A DNA stretch of 44,842 nt from JAAUQA01 sp036351435. GTDB taxonomy: Bacteria > Pseudomonadota > Gammaproteobacteria > Competibacterales > Competibacteraceae. The notes under the pieces were generated by a model. The model saw nothing but the letters and a program-made list of their open reading frames with translations. It was not told where the DNA came from and ran no database searches. Every line of letters begins with the position of its first letter. The stretch's first letter is position 1. Where the stretch lies: NCBI GenBank assembly GCA_036351435.1, contig JAZBPA010000368.1, forward strand, positions 1-44,842. Reading direction: 5' to 3'. Of the stretch, positions 34,037 to 42,941 are shown in pieces. A program made the translations under genes and the position numbers.

Positions 34037-35320
34037 TTAAATGCGAATATGGCCGTCACCCAAAACCACGAATTTCTGTGTCGTTAGGCCTTCTACTCCG
34101 ACTGGTCCGCGCGCATGTAACTTGTCGGTACTGATGCCGATTTCCGCACCCAAGCCGTATTCAAACCCGTCGGCGAAGCGGGTCGACGCGTTCACCATTA
34201 CCGAGCTGGAATCCACCTCGCGCAGAAACCGCCGCGCCCGGCTGTAATCCTCGGTCACAATAGTGTCAGTATGCCCGGAACCGTGCAGGGTGATGTGCTC
34301 AATGGCCTGATCCATATCGGTCACCACTCGAACTGACAGAATAGGCGCCAGATACTCAGTATCCCAATCCTCTGCCGTGGTTGGTTTGAGCTCCGGCATC
34401 ACCCGGCAGGCACCATCGCAGCCACGCACTTCTACGCCGGCTTGCAAATACATGGGCACCAGTTTAGGCAGCACTCGCAGGGCGATGCCTTCGGCGACCA
34501 ACAGGGTCTCCATCGCATTGCAGACGCCGTAACGATGGGTTTTAGCGTTGTAGGCGATACGGATCGCTTTGTCGAGATCCGCCTTGTCGTCTATGTACAC
34601 ATGGCAAATGCCGTCCAGGTGTTTGATTACCGGCACCTTGGATTCGGCGCTGATGCGTTCAATGAGGCCTTTGCCGCCGCGCGGCACGATGACATCGACG
34701 TATTCCGGCATCCGCAGCAACTCGCCGACAGCGGCACGATCGGTAGTATCGACCACTTGGACGCAAGCCGCCGGTAATTCGGCTTGCTGTAGTCCTTCAT
34801 GAATGCAGGCGGCAATGGCGCGATTGGAATGAATTGCTTCGGATCCTCCCCGCAGAATGGCGGCATTGCCGGCTTTCAAACACAGACCGGCAGCATCGGC
34901 AGTGACGTTGGGACGTGATTCATAAATGATCCCGATCACGCCGAGGGGCACCCGCATCTTACCCACTTGAATTCCAGACGGACGGTAATTCAAATCAGTC
35001 ATTTGTCCGATCAGATCGGGTAATGCAGCGATTTCCCTTAAACCCTCGGCCATGCCGGCAATCCGGGCATCATTGAGTTCCAACCGATCCAGCAGCGCAG
35101 CATCCAAACCGGCAGCAGCGCCAGCTTGCAGGTCCTGTTGATTTTCCCTAATCAGACGCGTTCTGCTAGCTTCGATAGTGGCTGCAATCGCCAGCAGGGC
35201 CTTGTTTTTGGTAGCGGTTTCCGCGCAACCGATAAGGCGGGATGCCGCACGTGCCTGCTGTCCCAATTGAACCATGTATTCGTTGATCGATTGGGCTAAT
35301 GGTTCTACTTGAGCATTCAT
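34037..35320 (-). CDS. proA: Gamma-glutamyl phosphate reductase
   Basis: ProA reduces gamma-glutamyl phosphate to glutamate semialdehyde in proline synthesis. The 427-residue protein contains IYESRPNVTADAAGLCLKAGNAAILRGG, the catalytic cysteine in KTHRYGVCNAMETLLVAEG, and the C-terminal ARGPVGVEGLTTQKFVVLG. I place the start at ATG 35320 (MNAQVEPLAQSINEYM); 9 more in-frame codons exist upstream. proB is not adjacent. Confidence 0.97.
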   Translation of the reverse strand: MNAQVEPLAQSINEYMVQLGQQARAASRLIGCAETATKNKALLAIAATIEASRTRLIRENQQDLQAGAAAGLDAALLDRLELNDARIAGMAEGLREIAALPDLIGQMTDLNYRPSGIQVGKMRVPLGVIGIIYESRPNVTADAAGLCLKAGNAAILRGGSEAIHSNRAIAACIHEGLQQAELPAACVQVVDTTDRAAVGELLRMPEYVDVIVPRGGKGLIERISAESKVPVIKHLDGICHVYIDDKADLDKAIRIAYNAKTHRYGVCNAMETLLVAEGIALRVLPKLVPMYLQAGVEVRGCDGACRVMPELKPTTAEDWDTEYLAPILSVRVVTDMDQAIEHITLHGSGHTDTIVTEDYSRARRFLREVDSSSVMVNASTRFADGFEYGLGAEIGISTDKLHARGPVGVEGLTTQKFVVLGDGHIRI

Positions 35321-35352
35321 GATGTGATGACCTGTTTCTAATACCAATTCAG

Positions 35353-36387
35353 TTAATACACACTATCGCTGGGAACCTGCAACGCTCGTCCGGCCAGTTG
35401 CATACCCACTTGCAGCGCTATATCCCAGGGTTCACCGGGTTCAGCCCCTTTTACCACCCGATCCAGTTGCGCACAGGCGTTGAGCAATTGACGGCAGGTT
35501 TGCAGCGGCAGTCGCCGAAGCGCACTGCGCAGCAAGGGTTTGCGGCTTTCCCAAACTTTGTTTTCACTCAGTGCTGCTTCCAGCGCTTGGCCTCGGGTTG
35601 CGGCAAAAGCCAGTCGGTTCAGTAGTTCTATTTCTCGATGCAGTGCCCACGCCACTAACACGATATCGACACCCTCGTCGCGCAAGCCGTGCAGAATCCG
35701 CACCATCCGTCCGGGCTGTCCCGCCAAGGCGGCATCGACCAACTCGTAAACGGTGTAACGCGCGCTGTCGCTGACCGCAGCTAAGACTTGTTGGGTAGTC
35801 ACAGTACCCGGTCCCAACAACAAATGCAGTTTTTCGATCTCTTGGACAGCAGCTAATAAGTTGCCTTCCACCCGCTCCGCTAATAAACCGGCGGCCTCTT
35901 GGTCAGGATGCAATCCTCTGGCAACCAGGCGTTGCTCAATCCAACGGGGCAATTGTTGTTTATTCACCGGCCACAGCGGAATGGTAATTCCGGCATTATC
36001 CAACGCGGTAAACCAACGACTTTTCTGAGCAGCAGCATCCAGTTTAGCGCAACTGACCAACAACACGACATCAGCGGGAGGACGCTGGGCATAACGATAC
36101 AACGCTTTACCACCAGCGTCTCCCGGCTTGACGGCACCTAAACGCAACTCCAACAGACGCCGATCAGCGAATAGCGATTGATTAGCGGCACTCTGTTCTA
36201 GTGTATTCCAGTCAAACCCAGTTTCGACCGTCAAACTGACTCGTTCGGTATAACCCTGAACACGAGCGGCCTGTCGGATGGCGTCGGTACTTTCTTGGAC
36301 CAGCAGCGGTTCGTCACCGAAGACCACATAGATCGACGCCAAGGGTTTAGCGAAGTGAGCGGCAAGTTGCTCGGCGCGCAACCTCAT
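35353..36387 (-). CDS. holA: DNA polymerase III subunit delta
   Basis: HolA opens the beta clamp ring as part of the clamp loader. The 344-residue protein begins MRLRAEQLAAHFAKPLASIYVVFGDEPLLVQE and contains the beta-clamp interacting region SLFADRRLLELRLG and the C-terminal helical collar. It overlaps lptE by 4 bases (ATGA), the standard lptE-holA junction of gammaproteobacteria. Confidence 0.96.
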   Translation of the reverse strand: MRLRAEQLAAHFAKPLASIYVVFGDEPLLVQESTDAIRQAARVQGYTERVSLTVETGFDWNTLEQSAANQSLFADRRLLELRLGAVKPGDAGGKALYRYAQRPPADVVLLVSCAKLDAAAQKSRWFTALDNAGITIPLWPVNKQQLPRWIEQRLVARGLHPDQEAAGLLAERVEGNLLAAVQEIEKLHLLLGPGTVTTQQVLAAVSDSARYTVYELVDAALAGQPGRMVRILHGLRDEGVDIVLVAWALHREIELLNRLAFAATRGQALEAALSENKVWESRKPLLRSALRRLPLQTCRQLLNACAQLDRVVKGAEPGEPWDIALQVGMQLAGRALQVPSDSVY

Positions 36388-36926
36388 GAACTGGCGGCGA
36401 CCTGCAAGCGCAGCAGCATAGAATACGCGATGTCGTCCCTCATGGCCTTGAGGATAATCGCTTCACCCTCTTCCCGGCCCAACACGGCGGCATCAGGGTA
36501 AAGCAGATCACGAGATAGCGACACACTGTCCTCGACCAAAGGTGACCCATCGGCCCGCGTTACCTTATAGTCGACGGTATAGGTTAGCGTGTATTCTCTA
36601 TCCACTCCGCCACGACTGGCGGCCACCAATCGGCGCCTGACAGCGTCACGTAAAACCACCAGGTTCGCTGTGGCCTCAGCCGGGTCAGTGGTGACGACTG
36701 CTCCATTGGTCTCCAACACACGCCGCAGGGCAAACCCCAATGGACTCGGCGGAGTCGTCGGTGAGCCACCGACATTGATATAGGTCACTGCCATGTCTGG
36801 GGGTAATTCGACTTGTCCACGCAGCTTGAAGCCACAGCTGACTAATAGCGTCAGTGATAGGATCAGCAGGAGTCCCTTTGCGCTTTGCCTGAGCGTAGTT
36901 ATCACCAGCATTCCGAGTGAATGCAC
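36384..36926 (-). CDS. lptE: LPS-assembly lipoprotein LptE
   Basis: LptE plugs the LptD barrel in the outer membrane and helps insert lipopolysaccharide. The protein of 180 residues has a lipoprotein signal, GLLLILSLTLLVSCGFKLRG, with the lipobox LVSC and lipid-bearing Cys near residue 31. Start is the GTG at 36926, preceded by AGAGGA 7 bases upstream; an in-frame ATG at 36911 lacks such a site. It lies between leuS and holA as in E. coli and Pseudomonas. Confidence 0.93.
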   Translation of the reverse strand: MHSLGMLVITTLRQSAKGLLLILSLTLLVSCGFKLRGQVELPPDMAVTYINVGGSPTTPPSPLGFALRRVLETNGAVVTTDPAEATANLVVLRDAVRRRLVAASRGGVDREYTLTYTVDYKVTRADGSPLVEDSVSLSRDLLYPDAAVLGREEGEAIILKAMRDDIAYSMLLRLQVAASS

Positions 36927-36938
36927 ATTCGTGTCCTC

Positions 36939-39395
36939 TCAACAGACGATATTCACCAATTTATTCGGCACCACAATGATCTTACGGATGGTCCGATCGG
37001 TGACAAAGCGTTGAACATTGGGTTCGGTCAGGGCGGTTTCCTCAATGGCAGCTTTTTCAGCATCTGCTGACACTTCAATTTGACCGCGCACCTTGCCGTT
37101 GACCTGTACAACCAGGGTAAGGCTATCGCGCACTAACGCAGCTGGGTCAGGAGTCGGCCACGGCGCATCAATGATCACACGCTCATAGCCTAGGGCCTGC
37201 CACAACACATGGGTGATATGCGGCGCGATGGGCGACAACAACCGCAGTAATATACTCATCCCCTCGCGGCGCAGCGCGTCCGCCAAATCATTGCCTTCGA
37301 CTTCTCTCAAGGTGTTTAGAATGATCATGCTCGCCGACACTACGGTGTTGAACTGGTGGCGGCTGAAATCGAACAGCGCTTGATCCAGCGTTTGGTGAAT
37401 TTGCCGACGCTGGCTACGTAAGGTCTTAGTCGCCTGCGTCCAATTCGGCTCCACCGGCGCTTGGCGGATGGCTTGGTTATATTGGGTGGCGAATGACCAT
37501 AATCGTCCGAGGAAGCGATACGATCCAGCCACACCGGTATCCGACCATTCCAATGATTGATCGGGTGGTGCCGCATACATGGCGAATAAACGCACGGTAT
37601 CGGCACCATAGCGGTCGATTAATTCCTGCGGATCAACGGTATTGCCCTTGGATTTAGACATTTTGGCCCCGTCCTTGAGCACCATGCCTTGAGTCAGCAA
37701 ACGCGTGAACGGTTCGGCGCTATCAATCAACCCGGCGTCGCGTATCAATTTATGGTAGAAGCGAGCATACAGCAGGTGCAGGATGGCATGTTCGATACCG
37801 CCGATGTACTGATCCACCGGCAGCCAGTAACTGGCCCGCTCGTCCAACATGTGCTGTTCATCGTCTGGACAGGCGTAACGGGCGTAATACCAGGAGGACT
37901 CCATGAAGGTATCGAAGGTATCGGTTTCCCGCTCCGCTGGCCCACCGCAGCGTGGACAAGTGGTTTGATAAAACTCCGGCATCTGCTTGATGGGCGACAT
38001 CACCCCCTGGAATTCGATGTTTTCCGGCAACACCACCGGCAAATCACTTTCCGGCACGGCAACCGCGCCGCATTCCTGGCAGTTAATGATAGGAATGGGT
38101 GCGCCCCAATAGCGTTGCCGCGACACGCCCCAATCGCGCAGCCGGTAGTTAACCCGCCGCTCGCCTTTGCCCTGCGAAGCCAGAAAATCCGCAATTGCGT
38201 CGAAAGCGGCAGCCGAACTTAGCCCGCTGAATTGCGCTGAGTTGACTAACACCCCTTTATCGGTAAACGCCTGCTGATCGAGATCAATGGTCTGCCCGTT
38301 GTCGGCAGGCGCAATCACTTGGATGATCGGTAGGCCGTATTTGTGGGCGAATTCGTAATCACGCTGATCGTGACCAGGTACTGCCATGACCGCGCCGGTG
38401 CCGTAACTCATCAACACGAAATTGGCGACCCAAACCGGAATATGCTCACCGGTAATTGGATGAATCACCGTCCGGCCGGTTGGCATCCCTTTCTTTTCCA
38501 TGGTTTCCATATTCGCTTCGGAAACCAGAATCCGCTGGCATTCTTCCAGGAAAGCAGTTAACTCGGGATTATCTTTGGCCGCTTCGACAGCCAACGGATG
38601 TTCAGCAGCCACCGCCATGAAGCTGACGCCCATCAGAGTATCTGGGCGTGTCGTGTAAATGCGCAGCCCTTGCTCTTGACCGGGAATGGCGAATTCCACT
38701 TCCAGCCCCTCGGAACGACCGATCCAATTGCGTTGCATGGTGCGCACCGCTTCCGGCCAGCCGTCCATGTTATCGAGTTCGTTCAGCAATTCCTCGGCAT
38801 AAGCGGTGATCTTCAGAAACCACTGGGAAATATCGCGGCGTTCCACCAATGCGTCAGATCGCCAGCCGCGCCCGTCGACGACCTGCTCATTGGCCAGCAC
38901 GGTTTGATCCACTGGATCCCAATTGACCGTAGCGTTTTTCTTGTAAGCCAGCCCTTTTTCAAACAACTTGGTGAACAGCCATTGTTCCCAGCGGTAATAC
39001 TCCGGGCGGCAAGTGGCGATTTCCCTACCCCAGTCGTAGCCAAAGCCGATCCGCTGCAACTGACTGCGCATGTGTGAGATATTGTCGTAGGTCCAATGCG
39101 CCGGGGGTACGTTGTTTTTGATAGCGGCATTTTCGGCAGGCAACCCGAACGCATCCCAACCCATCGGTTGCAGCACGTTTTTGCCCAACATACGCTGATA
39201 ACGGGCGATGACATCGCCGATGGTGTAGTTGCGCACGTGACCGATGTGCAAACGTCCGCTGGGATAGGGGAACATGGACAGGCAATAGAATTTTTCCCGC
39301 CCCGGTTCCTCTGTGACCCGGAAGGTTTTTTGCTCTTGCCAATAGTTTTGCGCTTCCGCCTCGACGGCTTGCGGGTTGTAAGATTCTTCGATCAC
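36939..39395 (-). CDS. leuS: Leucyl-tRNA synthetase
   Basis: LeuS charges tRNA-Leu and edits mischarged amino acids. The protein has 818 residues from the GTG at 39395 (VIEESYNPQAVEAEAQNYW), which has AGGGA 5-9 bases upstream; the ORF continues to 39449 but without conservation. Class I signatures are PYPSGRLHIGHVRNYTIGD and KMSKSKGNTVDP. The CP1 editing domain contains the family's TGRTVIHPITGEHIPVWVA. It heads the minus-strand run leuS-lptE-holA-proA-nadD-rsfS-rlmH-maf-rng-yhdP. Confidence 0.98.
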   Translation of the reverse strand: MIEESYNPQAVEAEAQNYWQEQKTFRVTEEPGREKFYCLSMFPYPSGRLHIGHVRNYTIGDVIARYQRMLGKNVLQPMGWDAFGLPAENAAIKNNVPPAHWTYDNISHMRSQLQRIGFGYDWGREIATCRPEYYRWEQWLFTKLFEKGLAYKKNATVNWDPVDQTVLANEQVVDGRGWRSDALVERRDISQWFLKITAYAEELLNELDNMDGWPEAVRTMQRNWIGRSEGLEVEFAIPGQEQGLRIYTTRPDTLMGVSFMAVAAEHPLAVEAAKDNPELTAFLEECQRILVSEANMETMEKKGMPTGRTVIHPITGEHIPVWVANFVLMSYGTGAVMAVPGHDQRDYEFAHKYGLPIIQVIAPADNGQTIDLDQQAFTDKGVLVNSAQFSGLSSAAAFDAIADFLASQGKGERRVNYRLRDWGVSRQRYWGAPIPIINCQECGAVAVPESDLPVVLPENIEFQGVMSPIKQMPEFYQTTCPRCGGPAERETDTFDTFMESSWYYARYACPDDEQHMLDERASYWLPVDQYIGGIEHAILHLLYARFYHKLIRDAGLIDSAEPFTRLLTQGMVLKDGAKMSKSKGNTVDPQELIDRYGADTVRLFAMYAAPPDQSLEWSDTGVAGSYRFLGRLWSFATQYNQAIRQAPVEPNWTQATKTLRSQRRQIHQTLDQALFDFSRHQFNTVVSASMIILNTLREVEGNDLADALRREGMSILLRLLSPIAPHITHVLWQALGYERVIIDAPWPTPDPAALVRDSLTLVVQVNGKVRGQIEVSADAEKAAIEETALTEPNVQRFVTDRTIRKIIVVPNKLVNIVC

Positions 39396-39481
39396 GGTGT
39401 TTCCCTGAGTGCGACGGCAATAAAAACGAAAAATAATATCGGGCCGCACCGGCGACCCGACGGATAACCTTGAAATAATTA

Positions 39482-40096
39482 TTATGACAAAGGTCGCTGA
39501 CTGGCGTTGCAGAAAGCAGTCTTTAGCTCATCGTAAGACCGAGTGACGGGCAACTGTGGAAACTCGTCAATGACGTTTTGTGGCGGGCTGAATAAAATTC
39601 CCGCATCCGCTACGGTCAGCATGGCGATGTCATTATACGAATCACCGGCAGCGATAACCCGATAATTGAGTGCTTGAAAAGCTTCGACGGCATGACGTTT
39701 GGGTTGTTCCTGGCGCAGCCGGTAGCCGACCACCCGTCCTTGCAGATCGACCTCCAGCCGATGGCACAGCAGCGTAGGCCAACCCAGTTGACGCATCAGC
39801 GGCGCGGCAAATTCGTAAAACGTGTCCGACAGGATAACCAACTGGAAATTTTCCTTCAGCCACCGCGAAAACTCAACTGCCCCGTCCAAAGGGGTCAAGG
39901 TGGCGATCACGTCTTGAATGTCATTCATTCTTAGCTGGTGTTGGTCCAACAAGGCCAGCCGTTGACGCATCAGCACATCGTAATCAGGAATATCGCGGGT
40001 GGTAGCCCGCAGCTCATCAATCCCAGTGCGTTCGGCGAAGGCAATCCATATTTCTGGAACCAGAACCCCTTCCAGATCCAGACAGGCAATTTCCAC
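39482..40096 (-). CDS. thrH: Phosphoserine phosphatase/homoserine phosphotransferase ThrH
   Basis: ThrH is a HAD-family enzyme that dephosphorylates phosphoserine and can pass the phosphate to homoserine. The 204-residue protein has motif I as CLDLEGVLVPE, motif II LVILSDTFYEFAAPLMRQLG, and motif IV AAGDSYNDIAMLTVADAGILF, with the length of the Pseudomonas protein. Start is GTG 40096, with AGGGGG a few bases upstream; an earlier in-frame start at 40189 adds 31 unrelated residues. It is close to the SerC-type gene at 42938-44065, an enzyme that makes its substrate. Confidence 0.93.
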   Translation of the reverse strand: MEIACLDLEGVLVPEIWIAFAERTGIDELRATTRDIPDYDVLMRQRLALLDQHQLRMNDIQDVIATLTPLDGAVEFSRWLKENFQLVILSDTFYEFAAPLMRQLGWPTLLCHRLEVDLQGRVVGYRLRQEQPKRHAVEAFQALNYRVIAAGDSYNDIAMLTVADAGILFSPPQNVIDEFPQLPVTRSYDELKTAFCNASQRPLS

Positions 40097-40213
40097 ACAT
40101 TCCCCCTTATGCCGTTCGTTGCGGCAGTAACTGTCGATATTGGGTGTGCATGTTAGCGTGTTTTGCGTTCCGGTCGCAAAAGGTGGCATTCGCTCAAGGG
40201 GTGATCTGGCCCT

Positions 40214-40759
40214 CTACTCTGAAAGACGCTTCATCCACGTCCGCTCCAACGAGAATTTCAAGAAATAGCGCATCTCGCGCTCAATTTCCCGTTGCTCCAG
40301 CACCACCCCACCAATCCGTTGATAAAGCTTCAATAATCGGGCGGCGGTTGTACCATACGCGATTTCTAACCCACGCTGACGCAACTCGGCAAAACACGCC
40401 TGCCAAAATCGTAGCTTGTAATTCAGTCGATGATCGGTAACCGTGAAAAAGGTCAGGAATTCACAGCATCGCTGATCACGGGGCAGCGAAAAGTCGAAGG
40501 CCGCCGCCTGCCACTCGCGGCAAGCGATGTTAGTAGCAATCGCAGTTTCGATCATTCCAGTCGCATTGCGCCCTACCACAATAAGCTGATCCTGATAGGC
40601 AATCCGGGTAGATAAGCGCTGTTCGGTTTCGTCCCATAGCCACAACGAACGGATCAACCGATTGCTGGTCACCTTAAAAAAGGCAGCGTAAAACGCGCGT
40701 TCGTAGTCGGCAACCTGCAAGCTATCCGAAGTGTCCAGGCACTCGAAAGCATAGCTCAT
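40214..40759 (-). CDS. GNAT/autoinducer-synthase-like protein
   Basis: A 181-residue protein I cannot assign precisely. Its layout of strands and helices (RNATGMIETAIATNIAC, CEFLTFFTVTDHRLNYKLRFW, then LEIAYGTTAARLLKLYQRIGG) looks like an acyltransferase of the GNAT superfamily, closer to acyl-homoserine-lactone or FeeM-like N-acyl amino acid synthases than to standard GNATs. I do not see a clear Q/RxxGxG loop. It is the last gene of a four-gene operon, overlapping the P450 gene by 4 bases (ATGA), so it likely serves the same pathway. The acyl donor and acceptor are unknown. Confidence 0.6.
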   Translation of the reverse strand: MSYAFECLDTSDSLQVADYERAFYAAFFKVTSNRLIRSLWLWDETEQRLSTRIAYQDQLIVVGRNATGMIETAIATNIACREWQAAAFDFSLPRDQRCCEFLTFFTVTDHRLNYKLRFWQACFAELRQRGLEIAYGTTAARLLKLYQRIGGVVLEQREIEREMRYFLKFSLERTWMKRLSE

Positions 40760-42102
40760 AAGCGGGGCACCAAGCGCAAATAGAGTTCTCGGTCCGGGAC
40801 CAGGGTAATTTGCGGTCGCATGCCTAGTGGTTGGTCATCAACCCGCTCAAAGCGGTATCGTTGCCCCATCAGGGCTAAGGCCACGGTCATTTCAAGCAAC
40901 GAAAAATGATTGCCGATGCACACATGCTTACCCGTCAGAAAAGGAAGAAAAGCTTCTTTTGGCCAATCGCCAGCCGCGAAACGCGCTGGACGGAAACGTT
41001 CCGGCTCCGGCCAGTAGGCTGAGGAACGATGAATGCCGAAGATCGACACCAGACACAGCGTTCCTTCGCGCAAAACATAACCAGCCATTTCGTCATCGGC
41101 CAGCGCTTGCCGAACGGCGGCGAAGACCGGCGGGTACAAACGCAGAGTTTCGAGAACGACACTATTCAAATACTTGAGGCGAGGGACATCTTCCCAGGTC
41201 GGCGGACGCTCAGCCAACACTGTATTGAGCTCATCGGCCCAAGCCGCGTCTTCGTCTGGATGACCCGCTAATAAATACAGGGCCCAGCTTAAGGCGGTGG
41301 CGGTGGTTTCAAACCCAGCAACGAACATCGTTTTCACTTCCGCCAGCAAGTCTTCAGGCGACAGAGGCGCACCGCTTTCTGGATCGCGGGCAGCCCGCAT
41401 GGCGTCCAATAAATCTCTGGGTTCATCGGGAGGCGGGGCCACTCGTGCGGCGATCCGTTCTAGCAGGTAACGGTCGAGGTGCGACTTGATGCCCCGCAAA
41501 CGGTTGTGATCGGGAGTAGGCAACCAAAAAGGCAGCGGATAGGGGTGATAATTACGCCGAAAAATAAGCTGCAGCGCACGGGTGACCAAGGCGTTGAACC
41601 AGTCGGCGGTGGTCGGGTCCATCGGCTCGGAAAACAACATCCGGGAAATCACGTCAAGTGCTAGGCGGCGCATCTCCTGTGGAATTGCAATCGGCTCGCC
41701 GCGGCGTTGCAAAGCGTCCCAACGGTCCAGCAAAGCCAGGGTCGCCTCTTGAGTAGCCGCCACCAGAGGCTCTAACTGGCCGGGCCGAAAAGGGGGTAAC
41801 AACATACGACGATGCCGCAGCCAGTGCTCGCCATCCGAAGTCAGCAAGCCGCCGCCTAACACCAACGCGCCATTGTGCATGGGAAAGGTGCGACCGTAGC
41901 GTTCGTGATGAGTGACTAACCAGTGACGTGCATAGGCAGCATTGTTAGTCGCTACCAAACGACGGTTTAACACGCGAAAACTGACCAGATCGCCATGCTG
42001 CCGACAAAGATCAGCTACATAGCTGTGCGCTTCCTTCTGCATCGGTCGGGCATGGCCAAGCAACCAATGTCCGGCAACGGTGGGGATGGTAAGGTGCGTC
42101 AT
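40756..42102 (-). CDS. Cytochrome P450
   Basis: A full-length bacterial P450 of 448 residues. The heme loop FLTGKHVCIGNHFSL carries the thiolate ligand Cys395; the I-helix oxygen-activation motif is AGFETTATALSW and the K-helix ExxR is ETLRLYPP. The sequence style (FxxGxxxCxG and the ETLRLYPPV block) is that of CYP102/CYP110-like fatty-acid or terpenoid hydroxylases, but substrate cannot be inferred. No ferredoxin or reductase gene is adjacent. It overlaps its neighbours on both sides by 4 bases (42099-42102 and 40756-40759), so all four genes are translationally coupled. Confidence 0.95.
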   Translation of the reverse strand: MTHLTIPTVAGHWLLGHARPMQKEAHSYVADLCRQHGDLVSFRVLNRRLVATNNAAYARHWLVTHHERYGRTFPMHNGALVLGGGLLTSDGEHWLRHRRMLLPPFRPGQLEPLVAATQEATLALLDRWDALQRRGEPIAIPQEMRRLALDVISRMLFSEPMDPTTADWFNALVTRALQLIFRRNYHPYPLPFWLPTPDHNRLRGIKSHLDRYLLERIAARVAPPPDEPRDLLDAMRAARDPESGAPLSPEDLLAEVKTMFVAGFETTATALSWALYLLAGHPDEDAAWADELNTVLAERPPTWEDVPRLKYLNSVVLETLRLYPPVFAAVRQALADDEMAGYVLREGTLCLVSIFGIHRSSAYWPEPERFRPARFAAGDWPKEAFLPFLTGKHVCIGNHFSLLEMTVALALMGQRYRFERVDDQPLGMRPQITLVPDRELYLRLVPRL

Positions 42103-42941
42103 GACTGCTGCTCTTTAGTGTGTTGCATCAGGCGGCGAGTGTCCTGGAGGAATTTGCCATCAAGGCCGGCCGCCGCTTCCAACAACTGCACTAAACGCTG
42201 AGCAAAGCGGGACAAAGCCATGCCGTCGATCACGGCATGGTCTGCTCCGGCGCTCAGGCAGACGATTTTTTTGACAGCGTTAGGCTTGGCGACTTCAGGC
42301 ACCGGGCGTTCCACAATCGTGCCTATCGCCACTGACAAGGTAAAGATGTTGGGCGGCAACGCATAAAAAGGTTTGTGAAAACCAGGGCTTTGCAAATTGG
42401 TCAAGCCAATCGTGCCATGGTAGCGACGCAACAGAAAGGGATCACGTCCGATACGCCAGCTGACCAGGCGGCGTAAGGGCTTTGGCCAGTGCGCCACGCG
42501 CCGCCGTAAGCGGAGTGCTTCGCTGTCGAGCTGAGATGCACGGATAGCCTGGCGCAGCTCCCAGTTAATCTCCGCCAAGCGCTTAGTTTGGGCCTCGCGC
42601 ACTGTGTAGCCGACCGGCAACCGCACGCCATCAGGCAAGCGTTGATCAACGACGGTGGCCATATCAACCGTTTTAAACGTGATCAGCTTGCGCCGGTGGC
42701 GATAAGTCAACACTTCAGGATGTTCCATGGCGGCCTGAGTTAGACAGTGAAGTACGAAAGCGTGGAACGACACCGCAATCCGCAGTTCTTTCTGATAAGC
42801 CTTTATGGCCGCTATTGCCGCCGTCACATCAGCCTCGCCAAAGCCATAACAGGTATACGGCCGATGTTGAAACAGCAGACTTTCGACGGTGTTGCGCAGA
42901 ACCGGCCAAGGGGTGGCGCGGAACAGTTCCGATTCGTTCAT
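42099..42941 (-). CDS. Stand-alone E2/CAT-fold acyltransferase
   Basis: The 280-residue protein resembles the catalytic domain of 2-oxoacid dehydrogenase E2 enzymes, a CAT-like fold. The catalytic HxxxDG motif is DHAVIDGMALSRF (His235, Asp239). The usual lipoyl and peripheral-subunit-binding domains of E2 are absent, so it is not part of a dehydrogenase complex. The first 100 residues (RNTVESLLFQHRPYTCYGFG) lack a lipoylation site. It probably moves an acyl group from CoA to a small molecule. It overlaps the SerC-type and P450 genes by 4 bases each. Confidence 0.8.
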   Translation of the reverse strand: MNESELFRATPWPVLRNTVESLLFQHRPYTCYGFGEADVTAAIAAIKAYQKELRIAVSFHAFVLHCLTQAAMEHPEVLTYRHRRKLITFKTVDMATVVDQRLPDGVRLPVGYTVREAQTKRLAEINWELRQAIRASQLDSEALRLRRRVAHWPKPLRRLVSWRIGRDPFLLRRYHGTIGLTNLQSPGFHKPFYALPPNIFTLSVAIGTIVERPVPEVAKPNAVKKIVCLSAGADHAVIDGMALSRFAQRLVQLLEAAAGLDGKFLQDTRRLMQHTKEQQS